Positions 8,643 to 16,935 of a DNA stretch of 64,000 nt are shown here, in pieces; within the stretch, counting starts at the first letter, position 1; each line of letters starts with the position of its first letter. The position numbers and the translations under genes were made by a program. Below the pieces are notes generated by a model. It was not told where the DNA came from. It did not search any database and saw only the letters and a program-made list of their open reading frames with translations. The stretch lies in assembly GCA_963658085.1 (NCBI GenBank), contig CAVKOU010000005.1, positions 39,135 to 103,134 on the forward strand. The letters are read 5' to 3'. Source of the stretch: CAKRJP01 sp963658085. Lineage in GTDB: Bacteria > Bacillota > Clostridia > Lachnospirales > Lachnospiraceae.

Positions 8643-8671
8643 AAAATAGCACTCTCTTTCGTCTTTGTCAA
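8643..8671 (-). promoter_or_regulatory. Promoter of groESL
   Basis: TTGACA (8666-8671), 17-base spacer, TATTTT (8643-8648) on the minus strand. CIRCE begins 14 bases downstream of the -10. Confidence 0.85.
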
Positions 8672-8693
8672 CACACTTTATAGACTTTAATAT

Positions 8694-8993
8694 TTAGTTT
8701 ATACGTTTTTTATAAAACCCATTCTGGATCTTAAATTTGATTACACAGTCACCGGATTGCTTGAATCTCTCCACGATGATTCCCAAACAGGTAACCTCCT
8801 TATCCAGAATCTTACACTCATATACAGCATCCAGAGAAAACTCCGGCAAGTCGTAATTTTCCACAGATAAATACAGACATGCCTCCTGTTCTTGGTACCT
8901 AAGAACCTGCGCTTCATGCTCATCTTCATCAAAAACTCCATCTCTTAGGATGCTTCGCTCCATCTTCATAATCACGGAAGATCCTTCAAACAT
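8694..8993 (-). CDS. Small conserved-looking protein of unknown function downstream of codY
   Basis: A 99-residue soluble protein using the ATG at 8991-8993, chosen because GGGAGA lies seven bases upstream; upstream TTG and ATG codons in frame lack a usable site. The sequence is mixed alpha/beta with many charged residues and ends in a basic FYKKRIN. The pattern of short strands (CLYLSVENYDLPEF, VTCLGIIVERF, CVIKFKIQNGFY) is loosely like a PilZ-type beta barrel, but the RxxxR and (D/N)xSxxG motifs for c-di-GMP binding are absent. It follows codY by about 25 bases, so cotranscription is likely. I do not recognise it. Confidence 0.7.
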   Translation of the reverse strand: MFEGSSVIMKMERSILRDGVFDEDEHEAQVLRYQEQEACLYLSVENYDLPEFSLDAVYECKILDKEVTCLGIIVERFKQSGDCVIKFKIQNGFYKKRIN

Positions 8994-9018
8994 ACTTCTA
9001 TCTCCCATCAAATGTCAT

Positions 9019-9804
9019 TTATTTTTCTGCCCGTTCTGCCTTGATTCGTTCGATCTCGGTAAAAGCATAGTTGTTTACAACCTTAATGTAGGTTCCTTTC
9101 ATACCGGAAGATCTGGATTCAATAACTCCGGCACTCTCGAACTTGCGAAGAGCATTTACAATCACGGATCTTGTGATTCCTACACGGTCCGCAATCTTGC
9201 TGGCAACCAAAATTCCCTCTGTTCCATCTAATTCATCGAATATATGAATGACAGCTTCCAGTTCAGAATAAGATAACGTACTGATCGCAGACTTAACAAT
9301 ATGTTCCTTTCTGCTCTCCTCTGCACTTTCCTCATTCACAGAGCGTAACATCTCCAAACCAACGACTGTAGTTCCATACTCGCTAAGGATAATGTCATCG
9401 ATACTGTAATCTTCATCTACCTTGTAGATAAATAATGTTCCAAGTCGTTCTCCGGCTATATCGATTGGTGTGATAATTGCCTGATATCCCTTAGATGTCT
9501 TCTCGGAAAATCCCAAGGTCTGTAAATTTACATTCTCCTTTGTGGAAAGAATGCTTAATAATCGCTCATTCAACATTCCGTCAATCAACATCCCCACTTC
9601 CTGTGTCAAAAGTTCTGTAATTGGCGGAATTCCCTGGCACTGGCTGCATCCAAGAACTTTCCCTTTTTTGCTAATCACCAATACGCTGGAGTCTAAAATT
9701 TCTGTCAATACATCACAGATATCATTAAATACAACCTTGCTGGAACTATTATTGTGTAGTAATTTGTTTATTTTTCTGGTTTTATCCAATAATTGTACGC
9801 TCAT
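9019..9804 (-). CDS. codY: GTP-sensing global repressor CodY
   Basis: CodY represses nutrient-scavenging, amino acid and often competence genes when branched-chain amino acids and GTP are plentiful. The 261-residue protein has the N-terminal GAF ligand domain (opening LLDKTRKINKLL) and a C-terminal winged helix with the near-invariant IADRVGITRSVIVNALRK recognition region near residue 205 and GMKGTYIKV after it. The ATG follows GGAGGG. It lies downstream of comM, dprA and topA, an arrangement that may place it under the comM promoter. Confidence 0.97.
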   Translation of the reverse strand: MSVQLLDKTRKINKLLHNNSSSKVVFNDICDVLTEILDSSVLVISKKGKVLGCSQCQGIPPITELLTQEVGMLIDGMLNERLLSILSTKENVNLQTLGFSEKTSKGYQAIITPIDIAGERLGTLFIYKVDEDYSIDDIILSEYGTTVVGLEMLRSVNEESAEESRKEHIVKSAISTLSYSELEAVIHIFDELDGTEGILVASKIADRVGITRSVIVNALRKFESAGVIESRSSGMKGTYIKVVNNYAFTEIERIKAERAEK

Positions 9805-9868
9805 ATGGTGCCCTCCGTCCTATAGTTGTTATATTATCACACAATTCAACAACATTCAACGAAATTCC

Positions 9869-11935
9869 CTAAACATTCTCTACATATCCGCACTGTTTGT
9901 CACTACATAATAATTTATTTCCACGCTCCACCATGTACTGTCCACATTTCGGACATTTTGTTTTGGACGGCTTCTGCCATGACATAAATTCGCACTCCGG
10001 ATTATTCTCACAGCCGTAATATTTACGTCCTTTTTTGGTCTTACGAATCACAACATCTTTTCCACAGAAAGGACACTCAACTCCGATCTTTTCCAGATAA
10101 GGCTTGGTATTTCTACAATCCGGGAATCCCGGGCATGCTAAGAACTTTCCATGTGGTCCATATTTGATTACCATATTTCTGCCACATTCTTCGCAGATAA
10201 CATCAGTAACCTCATCTTCGATTTTAACCTTCTCCAATTCTTTTTCAGCCTTGTCTACTGCCTTCTGAAGATCCGGATAGAAGTTCTCGATAATGGTCTT
10301 CCACTTTACTTTTCCTTCTGCCACTCCATCCAAAAGACTTTCCATATTTGCTGTAAAATTCACATCTACGATCGTCGGAAAAGATTCCTTCATAATACGA
10401 TCTACTACTTCTCCAATTTCCGTAATATAGAGGTTCTTTCCTTCTTTCGCTACATAACGTCTGGCAATAATGGTAGAAATTGTAGGCGCATAGGTACTTG
10501 GACGTCCAATTCCCAGTTCCTCCAAAGCCTTAACCAGAGCCGCCTCCGTAAAATGTGCCGGTGGTTGTGTGAAATGCTGCTTGGAATCAAAATGATCATT
10601 GCTAAGCTCTGAGGAGTGGTCAAGACCTTTAAGAAGCACATTTCCACTACTCTTTTCTTCCTCTGCATCGGTATAAACCAGACGGAAACCTTCGAAGGAA
10701 ACCTTAGAAGCCGCAACCGTAAAACGATATTTTCCTGCAGCGATCTTTACAGATGTAGTCTCATATTTTGCCGGCTGCATTCTGCTGGCAGCAAATCTTC
10801 TCCATACCAACTGGTATAGTCTAAACTGATCTCTGGTAAGGGAATCTTTTACCATGGCAGGAGTTCTTGTAATGTCTGTTGGACGAATGGCCTCGTGAGC
10901 ATCCTGAACATTCTTTCCATCTTTTTTATCCTTCGGTTCAATAGAGGCTACAAATTCTGATCCATATTCATTCTCAATATATTCTCTTGCGGCTACATCA
11001 GCCTCCTCGGAAATCCTGGTAGAATCCGTACGAAGATAGGTAATAAGACCTACTGTTCCATTCCCCTTAATATCCACACCTTCATATAATTGCTGAGCAA
11101 TTCTCATGGTCTTAGCAGTTGCAAAATTCAAAGCTTTGGAAGCCTCCTGCTGCAGGGTACTGGTAGTAAAAGGCACCGGCGCCTTCTTGGTACGCTCTCC
11201 CTTCTTGATATCCTCTACAGAATATTCAGCTCCCTCAAGCTCAGATAAGATCTGATCCATTTCTTCCTTGGAATGAATCGTCATCTTCTCTTTGTCTGTA
11301 CCATAAAATTTTGCTTCTAAAAGCTTTCTCTCACCTTTCACATGAAGATTTGCCGAAAGGCTCCAGTACTCTTCCGGAATAAATGCATTAATTTCTTCTT
11401 CTCTGTCTGCGATAATACGAAGAGCCACAGACTGTACACGACCTGCACTTAAGCCTCTCTTTACCTTCGCCCAAAGTACGGGACTGATCTTATAACCAAC
11501 GATACGATCCAAAATACGTCTTGTCTGTTGGGCGTCCACAAGATCCATATCGATATCTCTTGCATTTTTCAAGGATGCCTTTACCGCGCTCTTTGTGATC
11601 TCGTTGAAACTAATCCTGTAGGTCTTTTTATCTTCCAATTTCAGAGCCTGCTTTAGATGCCAGGAAATTGCTTCTCCCTCTCGGTCCGGGTCAGTTGCGA
11701 GATAAACTTTATCTGCCTTCTTTACTTCCTTACGAAGTCCCGCAAGAATCTCTCCCTTTCCTCTGATGGTGATATATTTCGGTTCGTAATCATTTTCGAT
11801 ATCTATACCAAGCTGACTTTTTGGAAGGTCTCTTACATGACCATTGGAAGCCGCAACTACATAACTGCTTCCCAAAAACTTCTTAATGGTCTTAACCTTT
11901 GCAGGAGACTCCACGATCACAAGATAGCGTGCCAT
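9869..11935 (-). CDS. topA: DNA topoisomerase I
   Basis: Type IA topoisomerase that relaxes negative supercoils. The 688-residue protein has the TOPRIM domain (VESPAKVKTIKKFLG, then DPDREGEAISWHL near residue 105), the active-site segment TYLRTDSTRIS near residue 298 containing the catalytic Tyr, and three C-terminal four-Cys zinc ribbons starting CEECGRN, CPFCGKD and CPKCGQY. Length and layout are typical for Clostridia. The gap to dprA is about 46 bases. Confidence 0.97.
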   Translation of the reverse strand: MARYLVIVESPAKVKTIKKFLGSSYVVAASNGHVRDLPKSQLGIDIENDYEPKYITIRGKGEILAGLRKEVKKADKVYLATDPDREGEAISWHLKQALKLEDKKTYRISFNEITKSAVKASLKNARDIDMDLVDAQQTRRILDRIVGYKISPVLWAKVKRGLSAGRVQSVALRIIADREEEINAFIPEEYWSLSANLHVKGERKLLEAKFYGTDKEKMTIHSKEEMDQILSELEGAEYSVEDIKKGERTKKAPVPFTTSTLQQEASKALNFATAKTMRIAQQLYEGVDIKGNGTVGLITYLRTDSTRISEEADVAAREYIENEYGSEFVASIEPKDKKDGKNVQDAHEAIRPTDITRTPAMVKDSLTRDQFRLYQLVWRRFAASRMQPAKYETTSVKIAAGKYRFTVAASKVSFEGFRLVYTDAEEEKSSGNVLLKGLDHSSELSNDHFDSKQHFTQPPAHFTEAALVKALEELGIGRPSTYAPTISTIIARRYVAKEGKNLYITEIGEVVDRIMKESFPTIVDVNFTANMESLLDGVAEGKVKWKTIIENFYPDLQKAVDKAEKELEKVKIEDEVTDVICEECGRNMVIKYGPHGKFLACPGFPDCRNTKPYLEKIGVECPFCGKDVVIRKTKKGRKYYGCENNPECEFMSWQKPSKTKCPKCGQYMVERGNKLLCSDKQCGYVENV

Positions 11936-11981
11936 TAAATTCTTCCTCCATACCTCATAGCTTCTTATACAAGGAAAGCTA

Positions 11982-13073
11982 CTAGGTTCTTACATAATAA
12001 TTCTTTGAAATTTCTTTAATAAATCCCCGAATCTGTAACTTGCCAAGAATCTCTAAAAGTTCCTTTGAATCAAGCTTTGTATTTTCCATTAATTGAGTTA
12101 CGTTTTTCGGGAACAAATCGACACAACTATACACCATATTTTCAGTACTTTCAAGATTTTTTTTATTTTGTTCAGAATCCTTTCCGGCCGCAACAACCTG
12201 TATATTTAGTTCTTCAATCAGTTCTTTTGGAGACAATAAAATCCCTGCTCCCTGCTTTATAAGCAGGTGACACCCACGACTCAAAGGACTGTCTACCGGC
12301 CCCGGAAGAGCATATACATCCCGCCCCTGTTCTAAGGCTTGATCGGCAGTAATTAAAGATCCACTTTTTTCTTTTGCTTCTATTATAAGTACCACATCCG
12401 ATAGTCCGCTGATGATCCGATTCCTTCTTGGGAAATTACAGGATAATGGCCTTGCTCCCATCGGAAGTTCCGAGATAATCCCACCTTGCTTTTGAACGTC
12501 CATATAAAGTCCGATATGTTCCCTGGGATAGCAAATATCCACACCACATCCCAAAACACCAAAGGTTTCTCCCCCTGCATTTAAAGCTCCTCTTTGCCCT
12601 GCCCCGTCAATTCCAAGAGCCAGTCCGCTGATGATTTGAGCTCCCGCATCTGCCAAAGCTTCGCCGTAGACCATGGCCAGTTTCTCTCCGTAAGGTGTAC
12701 ACTTTCTGGCACCCACAATAGACACCGATAGTTTCCATGGATCTGGTAAATGTCCTTTCATATATAAGGTACAGGGAGGATCCGAAATATGAATTAATTT
12801 TTCCGGATAAATTTCCTCCCCATACATTACTCGAACAATCCCCTTTTTATCCTCCAACTCCAACTTTTCCAGTAACTTTTCCTCGGGAATTTTTTGTGCC
12901 TCCAAGAGACCATCGATTTCTTTCGGTGTCAGATTCTCTATCTTCCTCAAATCCTTTTCTTTCATATTATATAGTTCTTCCACCTGTTTAAATTGTTCAG
13001 TAAGTTCTATCTTTTTTCTATCTGACAATTTATAAATATCTCCTAACCAATATTTATAGATTTTATCTCCCAT
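11982..13073 (-). CDS. dprA: DNA processing protein DprA/Smf
   Basis: DprA binds incoming single-stranded DNA and loads RecA during natural transformation. The product has an N-terminal helical region, the Rossmann-like core SIVGARKCTPYGEKLA and the SGLALGIDGAGQRGAL loop, GCGVDICYPREH, and a C-terminal winged-helix (about residues 300-360). The start chosen is the ATG at 13071-13073, eight bases after GGGGG; an in-frame ATG three codons... two codons upstream overlaps the comM stop as ATGA and is also possible. Coupling to comM is likely either way. Confidence 0.93.
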   Translation of the reverse strand: MGDKIYKYWLGDIYKLSDRKKIELTEQFKQVEELYNMKEKDLRKIENLTPKEIDGLLEAQKIPEEKLLEKLELEDKKGIVRVMYGEEIYPEKLIHISDPPCTLYMKGHLPDPWKLSVSIVGARKCTPYGEKLAMVYGEALADAGAQIISGLALGIDGAGQRGALNAGGETFGVLGCGVDICYPREHIGLYMDVQKQGGIISELPMGARPLSCNFPRRNRIISGLSDVVLIIEAKEKSGSLITADQALEQGRDVYALPGPVDSPLSRGCHLLIKQGAGILLSPKELIEELNIQVVAAGKDSEQNKKNLESTENMVYSCVDLFPKNVTQLMENTKLDSKELLEILGKLQIRGFIKEISKNYYVRT

Positions 13074-13075
13074 TA

Positions 13076-14626
13076 TCATCGCCCCCAATACTTTTTGTCC
13101 ATGGTTCGATAGCCCATGGCTTCCATAAGATGAGCCTCTTCGATATTGGGCTTTTCTGCCAAATCCGCAATAGTTCTTGCTACCTTTAAAATCTTGTGAT
13201 AGGTCCTAGCCGTAAGTCCCAAGGTTTCATAGGCCTGTCTCATAAGCTTTTCTTCTTTCTCTCCAAGAGAGCAAAAGCTTTCTATGTATTTCGCATCCAA
13301 GGCTCCATTGGTTGTAATCCCTAAAGATACGTAACGATCCTTTTGCAGTTTTCTGGCAAAAATCACTCGTTCCCTGATGACTGCCGAGGACTCTTCCTTT
13401 GTTTTTCCTCTTAAAGTTTCATAGTCTACCCTTGGTGCTTCCATGCAAATGTCTATGCGATCCAGGAAAGGCTGGCTCACCCTTCCAAGATAATGATGAA
13501 TCTGCCCCGGAGTGCAAGAGCAACGACTGGCATCCGGATAATTGCCACAAGGACAAGGGTTCATAGCCGCCGTCAACATAAAATCCGCCGGGAAGCTATA
13601 ATTCCCATGATTTCTTGACAAACGTATGTGCTTCTCCTCCAGGGGCTGTCTTAACACCTCCAATACCGGCTTTTGAAATTCCGTCAATTCATCTAAAAAC
13701 AAAACTCCTCCGTGAGCCTTGCTAATTTCTCCAGGTTGGGGATAAGCTCCTCCTCCGATCAAGGCTGCTTTGGTAATGGTATGATGCACACTTCGAAAAG
13801 GCCTGGTAGTGATCAGGGGATGTTCTTCATCCACCATATCAAGAACGCTGTAAATCTTGGTAATTTCCAAACTCTCCTCCATAGTTAACGGCGGAAGTAT
13901 GGAGGGTATTCTGCTTACAATCATAGATTTACTGCTGCCGGGAGGTCCTACAAATAAAATATTATGTCCACCAGCCACTGCAATCTCCACTGCCCGCTTC
14001 AGGGCTTTCTGTCCCATAATATCTCCATAATCCAAAGAGACTTCCCTCTCCTGTCGCTTTCCATATTGAAGCCTTTCTTCTTCCGATAATTCTAACGCTC
14101 TCCTGGCTTCTTCTTCTAATTTTAGATAATCACAAACTCCCACCAGGCTATTCGCTCCATAAATACGGATACCATCCACCAAAGCCGCCTCCGGCTCGTT
14201 TTCTTTTGGAACGATGCATACCTTTAGACCAGACTCTCTGGCCTTTAATACCGCAGGCAAAATACCGGATACCTTTCGCACATTCCCGTCCAGACTCATC
14301 TCCCCCAACACCATTGTATCTTTTAGAGCATTTCTGGGAATCACTTCCAAAGAAGCAAGGATAGATAAAGCGATAGGCAAATCAAAAGAAGCCCCTCTCT
14401 TTCTCACGGTGGCAGGAGATAGATTCACAACTATCTTTTTAGGAGGGAGATCCATATCCGAGTTGCGAATAGCTGTTCGCACCCGTTCTGCCGCCTCCTT
14501 AACCTCCGAAGATAAATATCCCACCATATGCAGCAATGGCAAACCGTTACTAACATCAGCCTCCACTCCAACAGGAATAACGTCAAGACCTGCAAAAGTT
14601 GCTGACAATACTGTGCTATATGCCAT
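13076..14626 (-). CDS. comM: ComM/YifB family AAA+ ATPase (Mg-chelatase-like)
   Basis: ComM is a hexameric helicase that promotes branch migration during transformation in Gram-negatives; Firmicute homologues sit beside dprA. The product (516 residues from the ATG at 14624-14626, which follows AGGAG) has an N-terminal Lon-like S5 domain, the Walker A segment FVGPPGSSKSMI near residue 218, Walker B GGVLFLDELTEF near 300, the zinc-type CPCGNYPDASRCSC loop near 350, and the C-terminal lid. It is first in the comM-dprA-topA-codY series. Confidence 0.92.
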   Translation of the reverse strand: MAYSTVLSATFAGLDVIPVGVEADVSNGLPLLHMVGYLSSEVKEAAERVRTAIRNSDMDLPPKKIVVNLSPATVRKRGASFDLPIALSILASLEVIPRNALKDTMVLGEMSLDGNVRKVSGILPAVLKARESGLKVCIVPKENEPEAALVDGIRIYGANSLVGVCDYLKLEEEARRALELSEEERLQYGKRQEREVSLDYGDIMGQKALKRAVEIAVAGGHNILFVGPPGSSKSMIVSRIPSILPPLTMEESLEITKIYSVLDMVDEEHPLITTRPFRSVHHTITKAALIGGGAYPQPGEISKAHGGVLFLDELTEFQKPVLEVLRQPLEEKHIRLSRNHGNYSFPADFMLTAAMNPCPCGNYPDASRCSCTPGQIHHYLGRVSQPFLDRIDICMEAPRVDYETLRGKTKEESSAVIRERVIFARKLQKDRYVSLGITTNGALDAKYIESFCSLGEKEEKLMRQAYETLGLTARTYHKILKVARTIADLAEKPNIEEAHLMEAMGYRTMDKKYWGR

Positions 14627-14634
14627 AGGCACTC

Positions 14635-14700
14635 TCCTTTTTAAATCGTTTTTTAAATTGCATTTAAATTGCTTTTGAATTGTTTTTGAATATTTTTAAA
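14635..14700 (-). repeat. Six imperfect 11-12 bp tandem repeats in the comM leader
   Basis: On the plus strand units such as TTTTTAAATCG, TTTTTTAAATTG, CATTTAAATTG, CTTTTGAATTG and TTTTTGAATATT follow head to tail, covering the stretch just upstream of the comM ribosome binding site. They are extremely AT rich and could be a protein-binding array or simple sequence. Confidence 0.6.
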
Positions 14701-14739
14701 TGTTTCTGTGATACTTTACCGAATCGGCTTGATCATGTG

Positions 14740-14754
14740 AAATTGCTGAAAATT
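14740..14754. promoter_or_regulatory. Candidate CodY box in the comM leader
   Basis: AAATTGCTGAAAATT matches the CodY consensus AATTTTCWGAAAATT at 13 of 15 positions. It lies about 40-50 bases downstream of the predicted comM transcription start, where binding would block elongation. In AT-rich DNA such matches arise by chance, so the support is moderate. The 306-base stretch 14633-14938 holds, besides this box, the leader repeats, the comM promoter and a hairpin after trhP. Confidence 0.45.
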
Positions 14755-14800
14755 CAGCCAGTATTAGAAAAAAAGAATCTCCCAAATGTGATGTGATGTT

Positions 14801-14829
14801 ATTTTATTCTTATTAGTAAGACTTGTCAA
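14801..14829 (-). promoter_or_regulatory. Promoter of comM-dprA-topA-codY
   Basis: TTGACA (14824-14829), 17-base spacer and TAAAAT (14801-14806) on the minus strand give a leader of about 165 bases before comM. Confidence 0.72.
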
Positions 14830-14867
14830 ACAGAAAAATACGACATTTTTCGACAAATCACAGCCAC

Positions 14868-14908
14868 TCATCACCTTCACCAATGGGTAGCATCCGCAAA
14901 GGTGATGA
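14868..14908 (-). terminator. Possible terminator hairpin after trhP
   Basis: Perfect ten-base arms (14868-14877 with 14899-14908) and a 21-base loop lie downstream of the trhP stop. No T run follows, so termination may be factor-dependent or weak. Confidence 0.4.
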
Positions 14909-14938
14909 TCTGTGAACTAATATTCGTATATTTTACAA

Positions 14939-16168
14939 CTACTCGGCTCTTCGAAGAATATCGTAGACTTTTGCCTCTGCTCCTTCTAGTTCTACGAAAA
15001 GCACCTGCTTTGGATGTGGTGCGCTTTCCATTTCGTTCCCATCCTCATCCAAAATTCGTTTTACAACTACCTCTGGGTTATCCCCATTTGGCTTCATAAT
15101 CTCAATAGACTCCCCAACAGAGAATTTATTTCTCTGCTCGATTTTCAAAAGTCCATCCTTTACTTCTCCTACGATGCCAAGGTAGGTATACTCTCGCATA
15201 TATGTATTACTATCATAAATCTGACTTTCTGCACCCGGCTTTCCAAAATAAAATCCGGTAGTGAACTGCCTATAAGTGCAGTTGGAAATCTGATCCAGAT
15301 ACCATGGCATATTCTTCTCGTAAAGCTTTGGATCTTCAAGATAATCATCGATGGCCTTGCGATAGGTTCTGGCTACTGTTGCTACATAAAGTGCGGTTTT
15401 CATTCGACCTTCGATTTTAAAGCTGTCAATACCCGCCTCGATCATCTCCGGAATATGCTCGATCATGCAAAGATCTTTCGAGTTAAAAATATAGGTGCCT
15501 CTCTCGTTTTCATATACCGGCATATATTCTCCCGGTCTGGTCTCCTCCACCACTGCATACTTCCAACGGCACGGATGTGTGCAGGCTCCCTGATTGGCAT
15601 CTCTTCCCGTAAAATAATTACTTAGAAGGCAACGTCCGGAATAGGAAATGCACATAGCTCCGTGAATAAAGCTCTCGATCTCCATCTCCTCAGGAATTTC
15701 TTTTCTGATTTCTTTGATTTCTTCCAGGGAAAGCTCTCTGGCAGAAACCACTCGCTTCGCTCCAAGATCCCACCAGAACTTATAAGTTCCATAGTTGGTA
15801 TTGTTCGCCTGGGTGCTGACATGTCGCTCGATCTCCGGGCAGATTTCCTTTGCCATCATAAAGATCGCAGGATCTGCAATGATCAGCGCATCCGGTCCTA
15901 ACTCTTTTAATTCTTTTAAATATTCCCGAACGCCCGGAAGATCCTGATTATGAGCTAGAATATTTACAGTCACATGAACTCTTGCTCCATGTTCATGGGC
16001 AAACTGAATTCCTTCCCTCATATCTTCCTTGGAAAAATTCTTAGCCTTTGCACGAAGTCCAAAAACTTCTCCTCCAATATATACCGCATCTGCTCCAAAT
16101 ATAACTGCCGTCTTTAATACCTCCAGACTACTTGCAGGTATCAACAATTCCGGATGTCTATTCCTCAT
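14939..16168 (-). CDS. trhP: U32-family tRNA hydroxylation protein TrhP
   Basis: U32 'peptidase' family proteins of this type are prephenate-dependent enzymes that hydroxylate wobble uridine 34 (ho5U), not proteases. The 409-residue protein has the barrel opening ELLIPASSLEVLKTAVIFGADAVYIGG, the signature EIESFIHGAMCISYSGRCLLSNYFTGRD (split here: core FIHGAMCISYSGRC near residue 170) and the C-terminal beta-barrel. Its start overlaps the end of the trmR-like methyltransferase gene as ATGA. Bacillus subtilis yrrMNO has the same pairing of methyltransferase and U32 proteins for mo5U34. Other U32 members act on 23S rRNA, so the tRNA assignment leans on the neighbour. Confidence 0.82.
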   Translation of the reverse strand: MRNRHPELLIPASSLEVLKTAVIFGADAVYIGGEVFGLRAKAKNFSKEDMREGIQFAHEHGARVHVTVNILAHNQDLPGVREYLKELKELGPDALIIADPAIFMMAKEICPEIERHVSTQANNTNYGTYKFWWDLGAKRVVSARELSLEEIKEIRKEIPEEMEIESFIHGAMCISYSGRCLLSNYFTGRDANQGACTHPCRWKYAVVEETRPGEYMPVYENERGTYIFNSKDLCMIEHIPEMIEAGIDSFKIEGRMKTALYVATVARTYRKAIDDYLEDPKLYEKNMPWYLDQISNCTYRQFTTGFYFGKPGAESQIYDSNTYMREYTYLGIVGEVKDGLLKIEQRNKFSVGESIEIMKPNGDNPEVVVKRILDEDGNEMESAPHPKQVLFVELEGAEAKVYDILRRAE

Positions 16169-16839
16169 GCTTTTAACTCCTTAGCTTTTATTTCTGTCTG
16201 TTTTTTCACACTGAGTGCAACCCCATCCCCCAACGGAAGGATCGTGGTCTGCAGATTATCATTGTGCTTTAATTCATATAAATATTCTCTCATGCGACTG
16301 TGGATAGTTCGGTTTCTCCGCTCCACAGCAAACCTGGATTCAATTACATCTCCGTCCTGAAGAACATTATCAGAGATCAAAAGGCCCTCCGGGGACAGAA
16401 GTCTTAAGGCCTCCGGCAGGTATCTGATATACTGCCCCTTGGCTGCATCCATAAATATCATATCATAGGATTCATCAAGCGATTGCATGATTTCCAGTGC
16501 ATCTCCCTCCAGGAGCGTAATTTTCTCTTCTTTCCCTGCCCGTTTAAAATTTTCTCTTGCAATGGGAATCCGCTTCTCATACTTTTCAATCGTAGTTATA
16601 TGCCCATTTTCCGGCATATATTCACTCATTAAAATAGAAGAAAATCCTATGGCGGTCCCAACCTCCAAAATCTTTACAGGTTTCTTTAGAAGGAGCAATA
16701 CTTTCAAAAGGCTTTGGGTTTCCTTTCGAATAATGGGAACATAGGTTTCTATAGCTTCCCGCTCTATGGTCTCTATTATCTCACTCTCCGGTCCCTCCAA
16801 AGAATGGATATAGGTGGTCATTCTTTCATCTACAATCAT
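16165..16839 (-). CDS. trmR: O-methyltransferase, probable tRNA 5-hydroxyuridine methyltransferase TrmR
   Basis: A 224-residue class I methyltransferase of the COMT-like family: motif I KILEVGTAIGFSSILMSE near residue 76, acidic loop TTIEKYEKR, and DMIFMDAAKGQYIRYL near residue 128, the metal-binding acid-rich segment. In Bacillus subtilis the homologue YrrM (TrmR) converts ho5U34 to mo5U34 in tRNA. Here the gene immediately precedes and overlaps trhP by four bases, so hydroxylation and methylation are made from one transcript. The ATG follows GGAG by seven bases. Confidence 0.82.
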   Translation of the reverse strand: MIVDERMTTYIHSLEGPESEIIETIEREAIETYVPIIRKETQSLLKVLLLLKKPVKILEVGTAIGFSSILMSEYMPENGHITTIEKYEKRIPIARENFKRAGKEEKITLLEGDALEIMQSLDESYDMIFMDAAKGQYIRYLPEALRLLSPEGLLISDNVLQDGDVIESRFAVERRNRTIHSRMREYLYELKHNDNLQTTILPLGDGVALSVKKQTEIKAKELKA

Positions 16840-16867
16840 CGCTTTTCTCCATAGTCCCTTAGGTTTT

Positions 16868-16904
16868 TAACTTAAAGTAAGGCGCAGTAAAGTATTACTA
16901 CGCC
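16868..16904 (-). terminator. Terminator after RNase J
   Basis: Ten-base arms GGCGTAGTAA/TTACTGCGCC with one G-T pair (16881-16904) followed by TTACTTTAA on the minus strand. It separates the RNase J operon from trmR-trhP. Confidence 0.7.
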
Positions 16905-16935
16905 CCAAACTTTTCATATTCTTTTGGAAGATTTC

